Of a stretch of DNA of 64,000 nucleotides, positions 33,614 to 42,196 are shown piece by piece; positions within the stretch are counted from its first letter, which is position 1, and every line of letters starts with the position of its first letter. Source of the stretch: JBBIPA01 sp963820495 (GTDB lineage: Bacteria; Chloroflexota; Dehalococcoidia; GIF9; UBA5629). Where the stretch lies: positions 496,001 through 560,000 of the forward strand of contig CAWGAF010000001.1 of the NCBI GenBank assembly GCA_963820495.1. Direction: 5' to 3'. The position numbers were made by a program, and so were the translations under genes. The notes beneath the pieces were generated by a model. It did no database searches. It worked only from the letters and a program-made list of their open reading frames with translations, and was not told the origin of the DNA.

Positions 33614-35656
33614 TTGATGCTGGTATTTGATTTTGTGTTCTGGATTTTGCTGGTTGGCCTGTCTCTGGGCTTTATTATCTTCAGCCTGGATGAGCTATTC
33701 ATTGATTTCTATTACTGGGCTATAGCTCGATCAAAGAGCCAGTGGCAGGTCTCTATGGACCAGATCAACACCGGCCACCTGCAGCTTATAGCCATACTTA
33801 TTCCCGCCTGGCAGGAAGCATCTGTCATCCAGAATATGCTGGAGACGACCATCGGCCTCATAAATTATCCCCACTCTAAATACCACATCTTTGTGGGCTG
33901 CTATTCAAATGACCAGACAACCATACAAGCGGTGCAGCAGACCTCTTTGAAACACCATCACATTCACCCGGTGGTGAATCCCAGGGCTGGTCCGACCAAT
34001 AAAGCGGATAATATGAACTCCATTGTCCAGGGCATGGTTAATTACGAAACTGAATTCAATGTTAAATTCGACATCGTGGTCATGCAAGATGCTGAGGATG
34101 TGATTCACCCTCTGTCTTTGAAGCTCTATAACCATTTGGTACCGCCAGTTGATATGCTACAACTTCCTGTTTTTCCATTCGAACCTCCTCCAACTTTAAA
34201 AGGATTCTTTACCCATCTCACTATGGGAACATATGCTGATGAGTTCGCAGAAAACCATCTCCGGGTAATGGTGGTCAGAAACCATTTAAAAACCATGGTT
34301 CCTTCGGCAGGTGTCGGCACTGCTATCCGAAGAGAAGTGCTGGACAAAATCGCTGTTAATGGCGCAGTATTTGATACCAGCCAACTTGCTGAAGATTATG
34401 AACTTTCCCTCCGTGTAAAATCACACGGCTATACAACATATTTCTTTCTGGAAGGCGTGGAACGCCTTGCTGATAATGGCAAAATGGTAAAGGATAGAAT
34501 TGCTATTCGGGAGTACTTCCCCAATACATTTCAGGCAGCCATAAAACAAAAGGGGCGTTGGATTCAGGGCATTACCTTCCAGGCATCCCGCAGCCAAGGC
34601 ACCCGGAATCTAAACTGGGTTGATGCCTTTGCCAGGTATCGAGATATAAAAACACGGTGGGCAAATTTAATCGTGGGGCCGGGGTATCTGGTATTTCTTT
34701 TTTCCCTGGCCATCTGGATTTACTCCGTATTCACCGGGGCCGCTCCCTGGCAAAACACCAGCACGCAAAAAGCCTGGGAAATGGTATATACTCTCAGTAT
34801 CATAACATCAGTTTTTTCCGTAGAGCGCCAGGTTATGCGGGGACTGGCTCTGTCCGAGATTTTTGGGGCAAAGCAGGCACTTATGGCAATGCTGCTACCG
34901 CCGCTCCTTCCGATCCGACTGGTATGGGGAAACATCATCAATTTTGTAGCTACGCTCCATGCCTGGAGGATAGTCCTTTTTGGCAGTCCAACGCAGCAAA
35001 AAAAGTGGGCTAAGACAGAACACAAGAGCTATGCTCCTGAGAGTTTCCTCATCGCCCACAAACGCAAGCTGGGTGACCTTGCCCTGCAAAATAAAATCAT
35101 AAGTTCACAACAGTTATACTCTCTGTTGTCGCAGCAAAAACTTACAGGCAAACCGCTGGGTAAGCTTATGCTGGAACACAACATGGTAGATGAGACAACT
35201 TATGCACAGTTACTCAGCCAGCACTATAACCTGGATTACCTCAATCTGACAACAGAAATTATTGACCCTGACCTGGCCAGGCTTATTCCCTATAAAATAG
35301 CTTTGAGTTATCACCTCGTTCCTCTGGTTGGAAGCCGCACCACCATAGTGGTGGCCACCTCCGAACCGCTGAGCGATACTGCAATCGATTTTCTAGCATC
35401 AATGACCAAACGCCAGATCACTCAGATTCTGGCGCCCTCTGCAGCCGTTGATAGAGCGCTGCGTATTACCTACCTGCTGGAACCGCTGAAGACTCACACT
35501 CGTCTGGGCACCAAACTGCTTTCAGCGGGCATCATAGACCAATTTCAGCTGATAGAGGCTCTGCAGATACAGGCGACTACGGGACGGCGGCTTGGTGACA
35601 TTTTAATCAGCCTGGGCTATGCACAACAAGAACAAATCGAGCTACTTATGAAATAG
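33614..35656 (+). CDS. NfrB-like glycosyltransferase with C-terminal MshEN domains
   Basis: 680 residues. An N-terminal membrane helix (FWILLVGLSLGFIIFSL) precedes a family 2 glycosyltransferase domain: AILIPAWQEASVI (about 56-68), acidic motif QDAEDV (158-163), LAEDYELSLRVKSHGY (acceptor-site ED) and QKGRW (312-316), the QxxRW-type motif of processive enzymes. Further helices lie between about 345 and 450. From residue 484 come MshEN-type repeats, RKLGDLALQNKIISSQQLYS and, after 630, RLGTKLLSAGIIDQFQLIEA, each with the RLG-x-L-x-x-G-x-I pattern that binds cyclic di-GMP. This is the build of NfrB of Escherichia coli. It is followed 16 bp later by a WecB epimerase. Confidence 0.87.
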   Translation: MMLVFDFVFWILLVGLSLGFIIFSLDELFIDFYYWAIARSKSQWQVSMDQINTGHLQLIAILIPAWQEASVIQNMLETTIGLINYPHSKYHIFVGCYSNDQTTIQAVQQTSLKHHHIHPVVNPRAGPTNKADNMNSIVQGMVNYETEFNVKFDIVVMQDAEDVIHPLSLKLYNHLVPPVDMLQLPVFPFEPPPTLKGFFTHLTMGTYADEFAENHLRVMVVRNHLKTMVPSAGVGTAIRREVLDKIAVNGAVFDTSQLAEDYELSLRVKSHGYTTYFFLEGVERLADNGKMVKDRIAIREYFPNTFQAAIKQKGRWIQGITFQASRSQGTRNLNWVDAFARYRDIKTRWANLIVGPGYLVFLFSLAIWIYSVFTGAAPWQNTSTQKAWEMVYTLSIITSVFSVERQVMRGLALSEIFGAKQALMAMLLPPLLPIRLVWGNIINFVATLHAWRIVLFGSPTQQKKWAKTEHKSYAPESFLIAHKRKLGDLALQNKIISSQQLYSLLSQQKLTGKPLGKLMLEHNMVDETTYAQLLSQHYNLDYLNLTTEIIDPDLARLIPYKIALSYHLVPLVGSRTTIVVATSEPLSDTAIDFLASMTKRQITQILAPSAAVDRALRITYLLEPLKTHTRLGTKLLSAGIIDQFQLIEALQIQATTGRRLGDILISLGYAQQEQIELLMK

Positions 35657-35672
35657 GGAGCAGGAGAATCCA

Positions 35673-36752
35673 ATGAAAATTGCCATAGTCTTGGGAACTC
35701 GTCCTGAAATAATAAAGATGGCCCCGGTGATAAAGGCACTGGAAGCAAAACAGGCCAATTTTTACATCCTGCACACAGGGCAGCACTATTCCTACATTCT
35801 GGACATGGTATTCTTTGAGCAATTAAGGCTACCTCTCGCCAATTACAATCTTGAGGCAGGTCCAGGTTCCCATGGAGAACAAACAGCCCGGATACTCACC
35901 GGCGTGGAAAGAGTCTTACAGAAAGACCGGCCAGATATTGTCCTGGTGCTGGGTGATACCAACTCCGTGCTCGCTGGAGCTCTGGCAGCAGCCAAACTCT
36001 CAATAAAAGTAGGTCATGTAGAAGCTGGCCTGAGAAGTTACGACCGGCAAATGCCTGAGGAAATCAACCGTATCCTGACTGACCACTGTTCGGATTACTT
36101 GTTTGCGCCGTCACCGCAAACCAGGGACATTCTGCTCCACGAAGGAATTCTTGAAAAAAATATCTACATTACTGGCAATACCATAGTTGATTCTGTTTAC
36201 CAGCATAAACAATTGGCTGAGAAAACAGGTACTATGCTTAAACCTCTCCATCTTACGTCTCAAAAGTATTTCCTGGTCACACTCCACCGGCAGGAAAACG
36301 TTGATAACCCTGACAGGTTGGCTTCTATTCTGGATGGTTTGAACCAGATATTCGACCAGTTTCGGCTGCCTGTAGTCTATCCCATTCATCCGCGTTCACG
36401 GAAGATGATACAGGAATTTGCATTTGAACCCCGAAACATCACGCTAATCGACCCTGTAGATTATTTAGACTTCCTCCAGCTTGAGAACAATGCCAAACTC
36501 ATTTTGACTGATTCTGGCGGTGTTCAGGAAGAAGCCTGCATTCTACGAGTCCCCTGCGTAACTTTGCGGGATAACACTGAGAGACCGGAAACTATTGAAG
36601 TCGGAGCCAACATTCTGGCAGGAGTCAGACCGCAGAGAATACTCGAATGCGTTACTATAATGTGCCATAAGGATACTTCATGGAATAATCCCTTTGGAGA
36701 TGGCACGGCCGGAGAAAAAATTGTTCAAATAATAACTTCTCAGGCGAACTAG
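35673..36752 (+). CDS. wecB: UDP-N-acetylglucosamine 2-epimerase (WecB)
   Basis: 359 residues, full length. LGTRPEIIKMAPVIKAL (N-terminal), HTGQHYS, VLGDTNSVLAGALAA, GHVEAGLRSYDRQMPEEINR (about 109-128), and TDSGGVQEEACIL (about 278) are the WecB/MnaA fingerprints. It interconverts UDP-GlcNAc and UDP-ManNAc in the cytoplasm. GGGAGCAGGAG precedes the ATG. Adjacent to the MshEN-bearing glycosyltransferase, it would supply UDP-ManNAc as that enzyme's substrate. Confidence 0.95.
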   Translation: MKIAIVLGTRPEIIKMAPVIKALEAKQANFYILHTGQHYSYILDMVFFEQLRLPLANYNLEAGPGSHGEQTARILTGVERVLQKDRPDIVLVLGDTNSVLAGALAAAKLSIKVGHVEAGLRSYDRQMPEEINRILTDHCSDYLFAPSPQTRDILLHEGILEKNIYITGNTIVDSVYQHKQLAEKTGTMLKPLHLTSQKYFLVTLHRQENVDNPDRLASILDGLNQIFDQFRLPVVYPIHPRSRKMIQEFAFEPRNITLIDPVDYLDFLQLENNAKLILTDSGGVQEEACILRVPCVTLRDNTERPETIEVGANILAGVRPQRILECVTIMCHKDTSWNNPFGDGTAGEKIVQIITSQAN

Positions 36753-36774
36753 GCATTACCAGCATCAAGGGAAA

Positions 36775-37060
36775 TGCGGCGTCTGTAAAGAAATTATTCC
36801 TACAGCAGCCTGGAGAGACAGGATCTCACCGTCATCGGCAAGACAACGAGAAGAGGCTGGTTCCATTGGTTGATATGACCTCAGAAGCCCTTATGGATTA
36901 CATGCACAGGCACCCCAGCAACTCACCATTCCTTTCCAGGAGACATGAAGACTGGTTACGCCGAGATTTACAACATCGAGAAGACCATGAGGCGGGCCTG
37001 CATCAGGACTGGGGGCAAGCAATTCACGCCACACTAGCTGAGTTACTACTTCGCCACCAC
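36775..37060 (+). pseudogene. Unrecognised decayed coding sequence
   Basis: Two plus frames show protein-like stretches interrupted by stops: GKCGVCKEIIPTAAWRD in one, and KTGYAEIYNIEKTMRRACIR ending in GGKQFTPH in another. A CxxC pair is visible. I do not recognise the family. The pattern fits a small, perhaps metal-binding, gene broken by frameshifts between the epimerase and the duplicated acyltransferase fragment. No open frame of convincing length remains. Confidence 0.3.
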
Positions 37061-37387
37061 TATGTTGAAGGGCGGGGCTAAGCTAGGGTGGTCAGCCGCA
37101 TTCTGGGGTACGCGCAGGGCATCTGTAACTTTCATCAGTATAGCGAACAGGGGTATCGGCCAGGGGCGGAATAATTCCTCCTTTGCCAAAAAGATGCTAT
37201 CGCGTGGCAAAATGCTCATTATATGTATGATGGGATCAAACAGGTGAATATGATTGCAGATAGCAATAATTGGTCCCTCCGGCGGCAGGTTCTCCCTGCC
37301 TTTTATTTCCAGGCGGACAATAGCATTGATCAGCGGTACCAGGATAGCTGCGGTTATTTTAAAAGATAGTTTGGCAGTTGGCTTCAT
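37046..37387 (-). pseudogene. Truncated duplicate of the PlsC-like acyltransferase
   Basis: The first ~94 residues are nearly those of the gene at 32530-33255 (MKPTAKLSFKITAAILVPLI; NHIHLFDPI; FRPWPIPLFAIL). The frame then diverges (QNAADHPSLAPPFN) and stops at 113 residues. The catalytic NHx4D box is present but the PEGTRS half is missing, so it is very likely inactive. Confidence 0.85.
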
Positions 37388-37429
37388 TACTTTTCACTGA
37401 TGCCCATATTATAAGGCAATATGTCAAGC
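37107..37429. repeat. 323-bp direct repeat, copy 2
   Basis: Partner of 32975-33297, same orientation. The two copies bracket the glycosyltransferase-epimerase pair. Confidence 0.8.
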
Positions 37430-37532
37430 AAAAAAACAAGGTATTAATCCCCAAACATATCAAATTATATCTAAATAAACCTTTTCCCCCTTTTTTTCGT
37501 TTTTACTAGCAAATGACAGGACAGGAGGAAAA

Positions 37533-39023
37533 ATGAAATTATTAAGTTCGTTGTGGTCAAAGTTAGCTGTTGTCAGTCTAATTTTGAGTCTGTGTATCTT
37601 CCCAATCGTCTCAACTAATGTATATGCTCAGGATGAGCCAGGTATCAATGTCACCAAGACCGCTGACCCTACACAGGGTGCACCATCAACAGAGGTTACT
37701 TTTAAAATCGTGGTCACCAATACAGGTGATTCTACCCTCAACCCAGTAATAGTTAATGACACCCTCCCCGATGGCCTGAGCTACGTCACTGGCAGTGGAG
37801 CGGTAGGTGAAGCCGCCGCAGAGCCAACCACTTCAGATAATATTACACTGACCTGGGATCTCGAAGCGTTAGGATCCAGTGATAATGCCACCATCACTTT
37901 CAATGCCCATATCGATGCTGGTGATGCCGGCACTCTGACTAATAGCGTCGAAGCCATCGGCACTCCCCCTGCTGGTGCTAACGTCTCCAGTACGGCTACT
38001 GCCGATGTGACTCGCCTGGCACCAGGTATCAATGTCACCAAGATCGCTGATCCTGCACAAGGCGCACCATCAACAGAGGTCACTTTTGAAATCGTGGTCA
38101 CCAATACCGGTGATTCTACCCTCAATCCAGTAATAGTTAATGACACCCTCCCTGCTGGTCTGAGCTACATTCCTGGCAACGGATCGGTAGGCGGAGTCGC
38201 CACAGAGCCAACCACTTCAGCTAATATACTGACCTGGGATCTCGGAGCGTTAGGCTCCAGTGATAATACCACCATCGCTTTCAAGGCCCATATCGACCCA
38301 GGTGATGCAGGCACCCTGACTAATAAAGTCGTAGCCATCGGCACTCCCCCTGCTGGTGCCAACGTCTCCAGCACAGCTACTGCCGCTGTCACTCGCCTGG
38401 CGCCAGGCATCAGTATCACCAAGACTGCTGATCCTACAAAGGCTACGCCATCAACAGAGGTCACTTTTGAAATCGTGGTCACCAATACGGGCGATTGTAC
38501 CCTCGACCCAGTAAAAGTTAATGACACCCTCCCTGATGGTCTCAGCTACGTCACTGGCAGCGGATTAGTAGGTGGAGTCCCCACACCACCAACCACTTCA
38601 GATAATATTACACTGACCTGGGATCTCGGAGCATTAGATTCCGGTGTTTCAACTACCATCACTTTCAAAACCAAAATTGATATAGGTGATGTCGGCACTC
38701 TGACTAATAGCGTCGAAGCCATCGGCACTCCTCCTGATGGTGCTAACGTCTCCAATACGGCTACCGCCGATGTAACTATACTTTCTAAATCTTGTTGGAC
38801 AAAAGCTGAAATCCTTAAGCGAAGTGGAGTTCATGGCAAAGGAATTAACCATGCACCTGGACTACAAAAGCCGTTTAATCCCAACTCAAAAGCTGCAGAA
38901 AATGCTGGCAAGAAAGACCGGGACGGAGAAGAAGAACATCTCAAAATAAGGCAGAGAACGGAGAACCAGGGCAATGCTAAATGGAAGCTGAAGATAAGGC
39001 AGATGGTAGAGAACCATCAATAA
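37533..39023 (+). CDS. DUF11-repeat surface protein
   Basis: 496 residues. A signal peptide (KLAVVSLILSLCIFPIVSTNVYAQ, about 10-33; quoted only in part in other fields) has an AQ/D cleavage point. Three DUF11 domains of about 127 residues follow, each with G-I-x-V/I-T-K-x-ADP at the start, EIVVTNTGD, VNDTLPDGLSYV and TLTNSVEAIGTPP. The repeats are nearly identical at the DNA level with a period of 381-384 bp (37641, 38025, 38406). The C-terminal ~90 residues are charged, with no LPXTG or membrane anchor (EILKRSGVHGKGINHAPG). AGGAGG lies before the ATG. Probably a secreted or S-layer-associated adhesin-like protein. Confidence 0.87.
   Translation: MKLLSSLWSKLAVVSLILSLCIFPIVSTNVYAQDEPGINVTKTADPTQGAPSTEVTFKIVVTNTGDSTLNPVIVNDTLPDGLSYVTGSGAVGEAAAEPTTSDNITLTWDLEALGSSDNATITFNAHIDAGDAGTLTNSVEAIGTPPAGANVSSTATADVTRLAPGINVTKIADPAQGAPSTEVTFEIVVTNTGDSTLNPVIVNDTLPAGLSYIPGNGSVGGVATEPTTSANILTWDLGALGSSDNTTIAFKAHIDPGDAGTLTNKVVAIGTPPAGANVSSTATAAVTRLAPGISITKTADPTKATPSTEVTFEIVVTNTGDCTLDPVKVNDTLPDGLSYVTGSGLVGGVPTPPTTSDNITLTWDLGALDSGVSTTITFKTKIDIGDVGTLTNSVEAIGTPPDGANVSNTATADVTILSKSCWTKAEILKRSGVHGKGINHAPGLQKPFNPNSKAAENAGKKDRDGEEEHLKIRQRTENQGNAKWKLKIRQMVENHQ
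37641..38781 (+). repeat. Three tandem 381-384-bp coding repeats
   Basis: Units begin GGTATCAATGTCACCAAG at 37641 and 38025 and GGCATCAGTATCACCAAG at 38406. They encode the DUF11 domains and are similar enough to recombine. Confidence 0.8.
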
Positions 39024-39052
39024 CCCCCAAAAATTCATACTAAAACAGCGCC

Positions 39053-39078
39053 AGGGCGACCTTTGAAATGGTCGCCCT
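39053..39078 (+). terminator. Terminator after the DUF11 gene
   Basis: AGGGCGACC, 8-nt loop, GGTCGCCCT, then ACGTTTTTCTTTT. Perfect 9-bp stem 30 bp after the stop codon. Confidence 0.8.
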
Positions 39079-39118
39079 ACGTTTTTCTTTTCATAGCAGA
39101 GTACATAGTGGCATCTTC

Positions 39119-39212
39119 AATACCTGCCTAGCTTACTTGCTAATCTAGTCTGATGGAAATATTACAGTTGTTAACCGCTAGGTCGCAGGTTCGAATCCTG
39201 CCCGAGGAGCCA
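39119..39212 (+). repeat. tRNA-Asn 3'-half fragment with shared flank (att-like, copy 1)
   Basis: From 39169 the sequence GTTAACCGCTAGGTCGCAGG, TTCGAATCCTGC, CCGAGGAGCCA reads as the 3' half of tRNA-Asn: anticodon GTT, variable loop, T arm with a perfect stem, acceptor strand and CCA. The 5' half (TCCTCGG..., D arm) is absent. The preceding 48 bp (from ACCTGCCTAGCTTACTTG) are not tRNA and recur at 43620. Homology starts in the anticodon loop, a common crossover point of tyrosine integrases. Confidence 0.7.
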
Positions 39213-39414
39213 ACCGCCTTGTCTATATCAGCGCTACTAACCTCTTCGATTTAAAAATACAGATAAAAGTCTATGCTTCTGGCTTCGCTTAATCCAATAA
39301 TATCTACATTCATCGAAGTGCACTAAAGAAGTGTAACCCTTATCAATTCACCAGATTGTTCGTGACCCAATTATTGCAGATAATCCATGCTGGTGCTAAG
39401 CTTATTCTAATACG

Positions 39415-40449
39415 ATGAACTCTCATACTATAATTTATCTAGACCAGATGTATTTGAGTAACATGGCAAAAGCTATGTTGGGACTTATGAAGAACAAAGA
39501 TAATCCAGAATTCTGGAAGCCTCTTTTTAATGGCTTAAAAGCAGCGGTAATGACTAATAAAATAGCGTGTCCTGAATCCGAATTCCAGAGAAAAGAGGCT
39601 AGCCTAGATAGGAGAATTGAAAGAACTGTAGGGAAGATACTTGATGAACTGTCTTGGGGATTGCAATTTAATTATTGGGAGGACATCCTAATACAACAGA
39701 TCGAAGATGCAGCTTTCAGATTCTCAAGAAAGTGCCCTCCTCCAAGTGAACCATGGGCAATTGCATTTAATTCCGACCCACAAGCTCCTGTTGAGAGCAG
39801 GATGGATGATATTTATGGAGTAAAGGGACGAATATCAATCTCCTATCCATTATCAGATGAAATCACAGATGAAGTCCGAAACAATAAACAGGCATTTGTT
39901 AAAGAGGGGCTTGAAATGCTGAGAAAATACAGCATAAAGCCCTTACAATGGCCAAAGTTACTAATTCAAAGTAAAAAAGGTGTTGTAGATGGATTCATAG
40001 GGCAACAGGCTAATCAGGAGATTATCCGACAGGCACAAGAAAATTCACCATCAAGTCAACTAAAGGCACTCAACAAACTTAAAGAACTGGAGGATATATG
40101 GAAAAGACTACAACGTGCAGGAATAAATACTAATGACACAAAGGCGATAATGCCCTTTGCAGAGTCTGATAAACTTTTAAATAGCCCTTTCATTGATATA
40201 AATGGCTCAATTTGGGCAGTAATTGGTCAATGCTTTATTAATCAAGGGCGTGAGTTAGATAAAGGCGATTTTTATGATGTACCGATACTAGCTTCAGTGC
40301 TCCCGTATTGTGACATTGTTACTACAGATAGTTTTATGAAAGAAATCTTAGTTAACAAACTTCATTTTGATAAAAATTACAATTGTAAGATACTTTCACC
40401 AAGCGAAACAGACCGCCAAACCTTTTATAATCTGATAACCAAATCGTAA
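39415..40449 (+). CDS. PIN-like domain protein (predicted nuclease)
   Basis: 344 residues. The N-terminus TIIYLDQMYLSNMAKAM has the β-strand-Asp pattern of PIN-like RNases. Later acidic positions appear in ACPESEFQRKE (about 51) and, near the C-terminus, KGDFYDVPILASVLPYCDIV and TTDSFMKEIL. That order (D, E, D, D) fits a PIN-like active site. The middle is helical and unrecognised. It sits in the A+T-rich segment between the two tRNA-fragment repeats, where toxins and defence genes are expected. No paired antitoxin is evident, so this may be a stand-alone effector. Assignment is by pattern, not certain. Confidence 0.62.
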   Translation: MNSHTIIYLDQMYLSNMAKAMLGLMKNKDNPEFWKPLFNGLKAAVMTNKIACPESEFQRKEASLDRRIERTVGKILDELSWGLQFNYWEDILIQQIEDAAFRFSRKCPPPSEPWAIAFNSDPQAPVESRMDDIYGVKGRISISYPLSDEITDEVRNNKQAFVKEGLEMLRKYSIKPLQWPKLLIQSKKGVVDGFIGQQANQEIIRQAQENSPSSQLKALNKLKELEDIWKRLQRAGINTNDTKAIMPFAESDKLLNSPFIDINGSIWAVIGQCFINQGRELDKGDFYDVPILASVLPYCDIVTTDSFMKEILVNKLHFDKNYNCKILSPSETDRQTFYNLITKS

Positions 40450-40718
40450 ATATGTGTGAATTTTATAGAAACCCACTTGCCCCAGCGGCCTCCTGCGAGC
40501 GCCACTCTGAGCCGAGAGCACATCAATGGTTTATAGGGTTGAAGCTACGTGGCAAGTCCCCGGCCTCGCGTGGCTCACCAGGACGGCCTCCCGACCCAGG
40601 GACCATTACTTTGAGCCCCATGTGTCACCTGCCTCACAGGTGACCCTACCTGCAAGTACAAAATATAACGGTCACCCGCAGGCGAGTAACGCGTAGAAGC
40701 AGCACCAACAATTTTTAC

Positions 40719-41162
40719 TCATAAATCTTTCTGCATTCGTTTCAACAATTCGTCTTCTTTGGACATGTGGGTCTCTATTAATTGGCATATTTTGGGTATC
40801 GCCTCTTTTATGTCCAAGGCATCCTGCTCTAGCTCTCCTTGACCCAACCCATCCTTAACAGCATCGTCAGCCAATAAAATCACACCTTCCACTTGCTGGC
40901 ATATTTCCTGGTGTCCTTTTATTAGCTGCTCCACTGAATTACTATCAAGAATTGTCTGAAAAATGCGGCCATCTATCTCAATGTGACGTCGTACAATCAC
41001 TTTGAAGTCCCGTAGATTATGGCGATACCGCCATATCAGGTCTTTTAGCGAAGTTGATTGCTTGGATAAGCCAATAAGTGAGTTAGTAAGAAACTTCATC
41101 TGTGCCTTAATAGCTGCATGCTCCCGCATTAAGCGTCTCATTTCATCTGCAGTAGCTGCCAT
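40719..41162 (-). CDS. Hemerythrin-like (HHE) domain protein
   Basis: 147 residues, all helical. MRRLMREHAAIKAQM carries the first His, VRRHIEIDGRIFQTIL has the H-x3-D/E pair, IKGHQEI another His, and ETHMSKEDELLKRM the final H-x4-E pair. This is the iron-ligand pattern of hemerythrin HHE proteins, which bind di-iron and sense oxygen, nitric oxide or iron. It is monocistronic, preceding the ABC exporter on the same strand by about 160 bp. Confidence 0.82.
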   Translation of the reverse strand: MAATADEMRRLMREHAAIKAQMKFLTNSLIGLSKQSTSLKDLIWRYRHNLRDFKVIVRRHIEIDGRIFQTILDSNSVEQLIKGHQEICQQVEGVILLADDAVKDGLGQGELEQDALDIKEAIPKICQLIETHMSKEDELLKRMQKDL

Positions 41163-41323
41163 GAAGAAGTTCTCCTAATGCTTGACTACGTAGGTATTAT
41201 ATAGGAATCTGGCCAACAACGGAAGCGACCTGACCCGGCATTTGTGCCATCTGTTTAAGTTAAACGTTGGCCCTCCAGATAAGATGAACTGCTGCAGGTA
41301 CCGAGCAGGCGAGGGCAATACTA

Positions 41324-42196
41324 CTAGCTGATGACCCGCCTGCAGAAGCCCCTGATACCAACCCAGAGGAACAGGGCACAGAATGCCAGCAATACAGGGT
41401 AGACCACATACAACTGCATGTGCGGAATCGGGGTCAACGCCGCACGGAACCCCTCAGTCACATAGATTAACGGGTTAAGGCAGACCAGAGCCTGCAGCCA
41501 GGGGAAGCCGGCAACTTTGACCGCTGACAGCGCTGTCCAGGGGTAATAGGTGCCGCCCAGAAATGTCATCGGCAAAACAATGAACCCAAACATACCTCCT
41601 ATGTTGCGCGGCTTGATGTGAGTCCCCAGCACCAGACCAAGGCTGGAAGTCATAACACAGGTAATAGGGAAGAGCGTGAAAAGGATAAGCCAGTTCACAG
41701 ACAGGTTAATTTCAATACCTCTAGCATGAACAGCATAGGCAATGGGGAACACTATAGCCGCAGCGATGAGTCCCTGGATTGCTCCGGTAGTAACTTTACC
41801 GATGGCAACCCACGCCACCGGCAGAGGTGCCAGCACGCGGTCCTCGATTTCTTTAGTAAAGCCGAACTCAGTGGCTAGAGGTAACGCCACTGCCTGGATT
41901 CCCTGGAACATAAGCGATAGTCCCACCACACCGGACACCAGTACCGCAGCAAATAACGATTCGCCAGCAGCACCCCCACCTCCACCGATACCCTGGCCGA
42001 TCTGAGGGAACAAAAATAAGAACACGAAGACCAGGAGAAAGGGCTGGATAATAGTACGCGGAATGAACTCGCCCAGGTTCTTTTTCAGTACCGTGAGGTC
42101 TCGCAATAGCAGTGCCCCGAAGACAGCGTGGCTGGGAATAGCCGCCGACCGTTTGGATTTGAGCGGCTGAACAGCGACTGGAGCTATGGTGCTCAT
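41324..42196 (-). CDS. ABC-2 type transporter permease
   Basis: 290 residues with six hydrophobic segments (for example IIQPFLLVFVFLFLFPQIG and VLVSGVVGLSLMFQGIQAVA) and the ABC-2 C-terminal pattern GFIVLPMTFLGGTYYPW, then LNPLIYVTEGFRAAL. It forms the membrane part of a DrrB-like exporter. Its ATG overlaps the stop of the ATPase gene by one base (TAATG), so the pair is translationally coupled. Substrate unknown; drugs, lipids or polysaccharides are typical. Confidence 0.93.
   Translation of the reverse strand: MSTIAPVAVQPLKSKRSAAIPSHAVFGALLLRDLTVLKKNLGEFIPRTIIQPFLLVFVFLFLFPQIGQGIGGGGGAAGESLFAAVLVSGVVGLSLMFQGIQAVALPLATEFGFTKEIEDRVLAPLPVAWVAIGKVTTGAIQGLIAAAIVFPIAYAVHARGIEINLSVNWLILFTLFPITCVMTSSLGLVLGTHIKPRNIGGMFGFIVLPMTFLGGTYYPWTALSAVKVAGFPWLQALVCLNPLIYVTEGFRAALTPIPHMQLYVVYPVLLAFCALFLWVGIRGFCRRVIS

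Noticed and set aside
37641..38781. Tandem repeats that might look like a CRISPR or satellite
   Set aside because: The period is about 382 bp and the repeats are in frame, coding for DUF11 domains. No short-repeat/spacer pattern is present anywhere in the window.
39169..39212. Functional tRNA-Asn gene
   Set aside because: Only anticodon loop to CCA end is present; the 5' acceptor strand, D arm and 5' anticodon stem are missing.
40660..40710. rRNA-like word GCGAGTAACGCGTAGAAG suggesting a 16S fragment
   Set aside because: The similarity to 16S rRNA is limited to about 15 bases with no flanking rRNA sequence; treated as chance.
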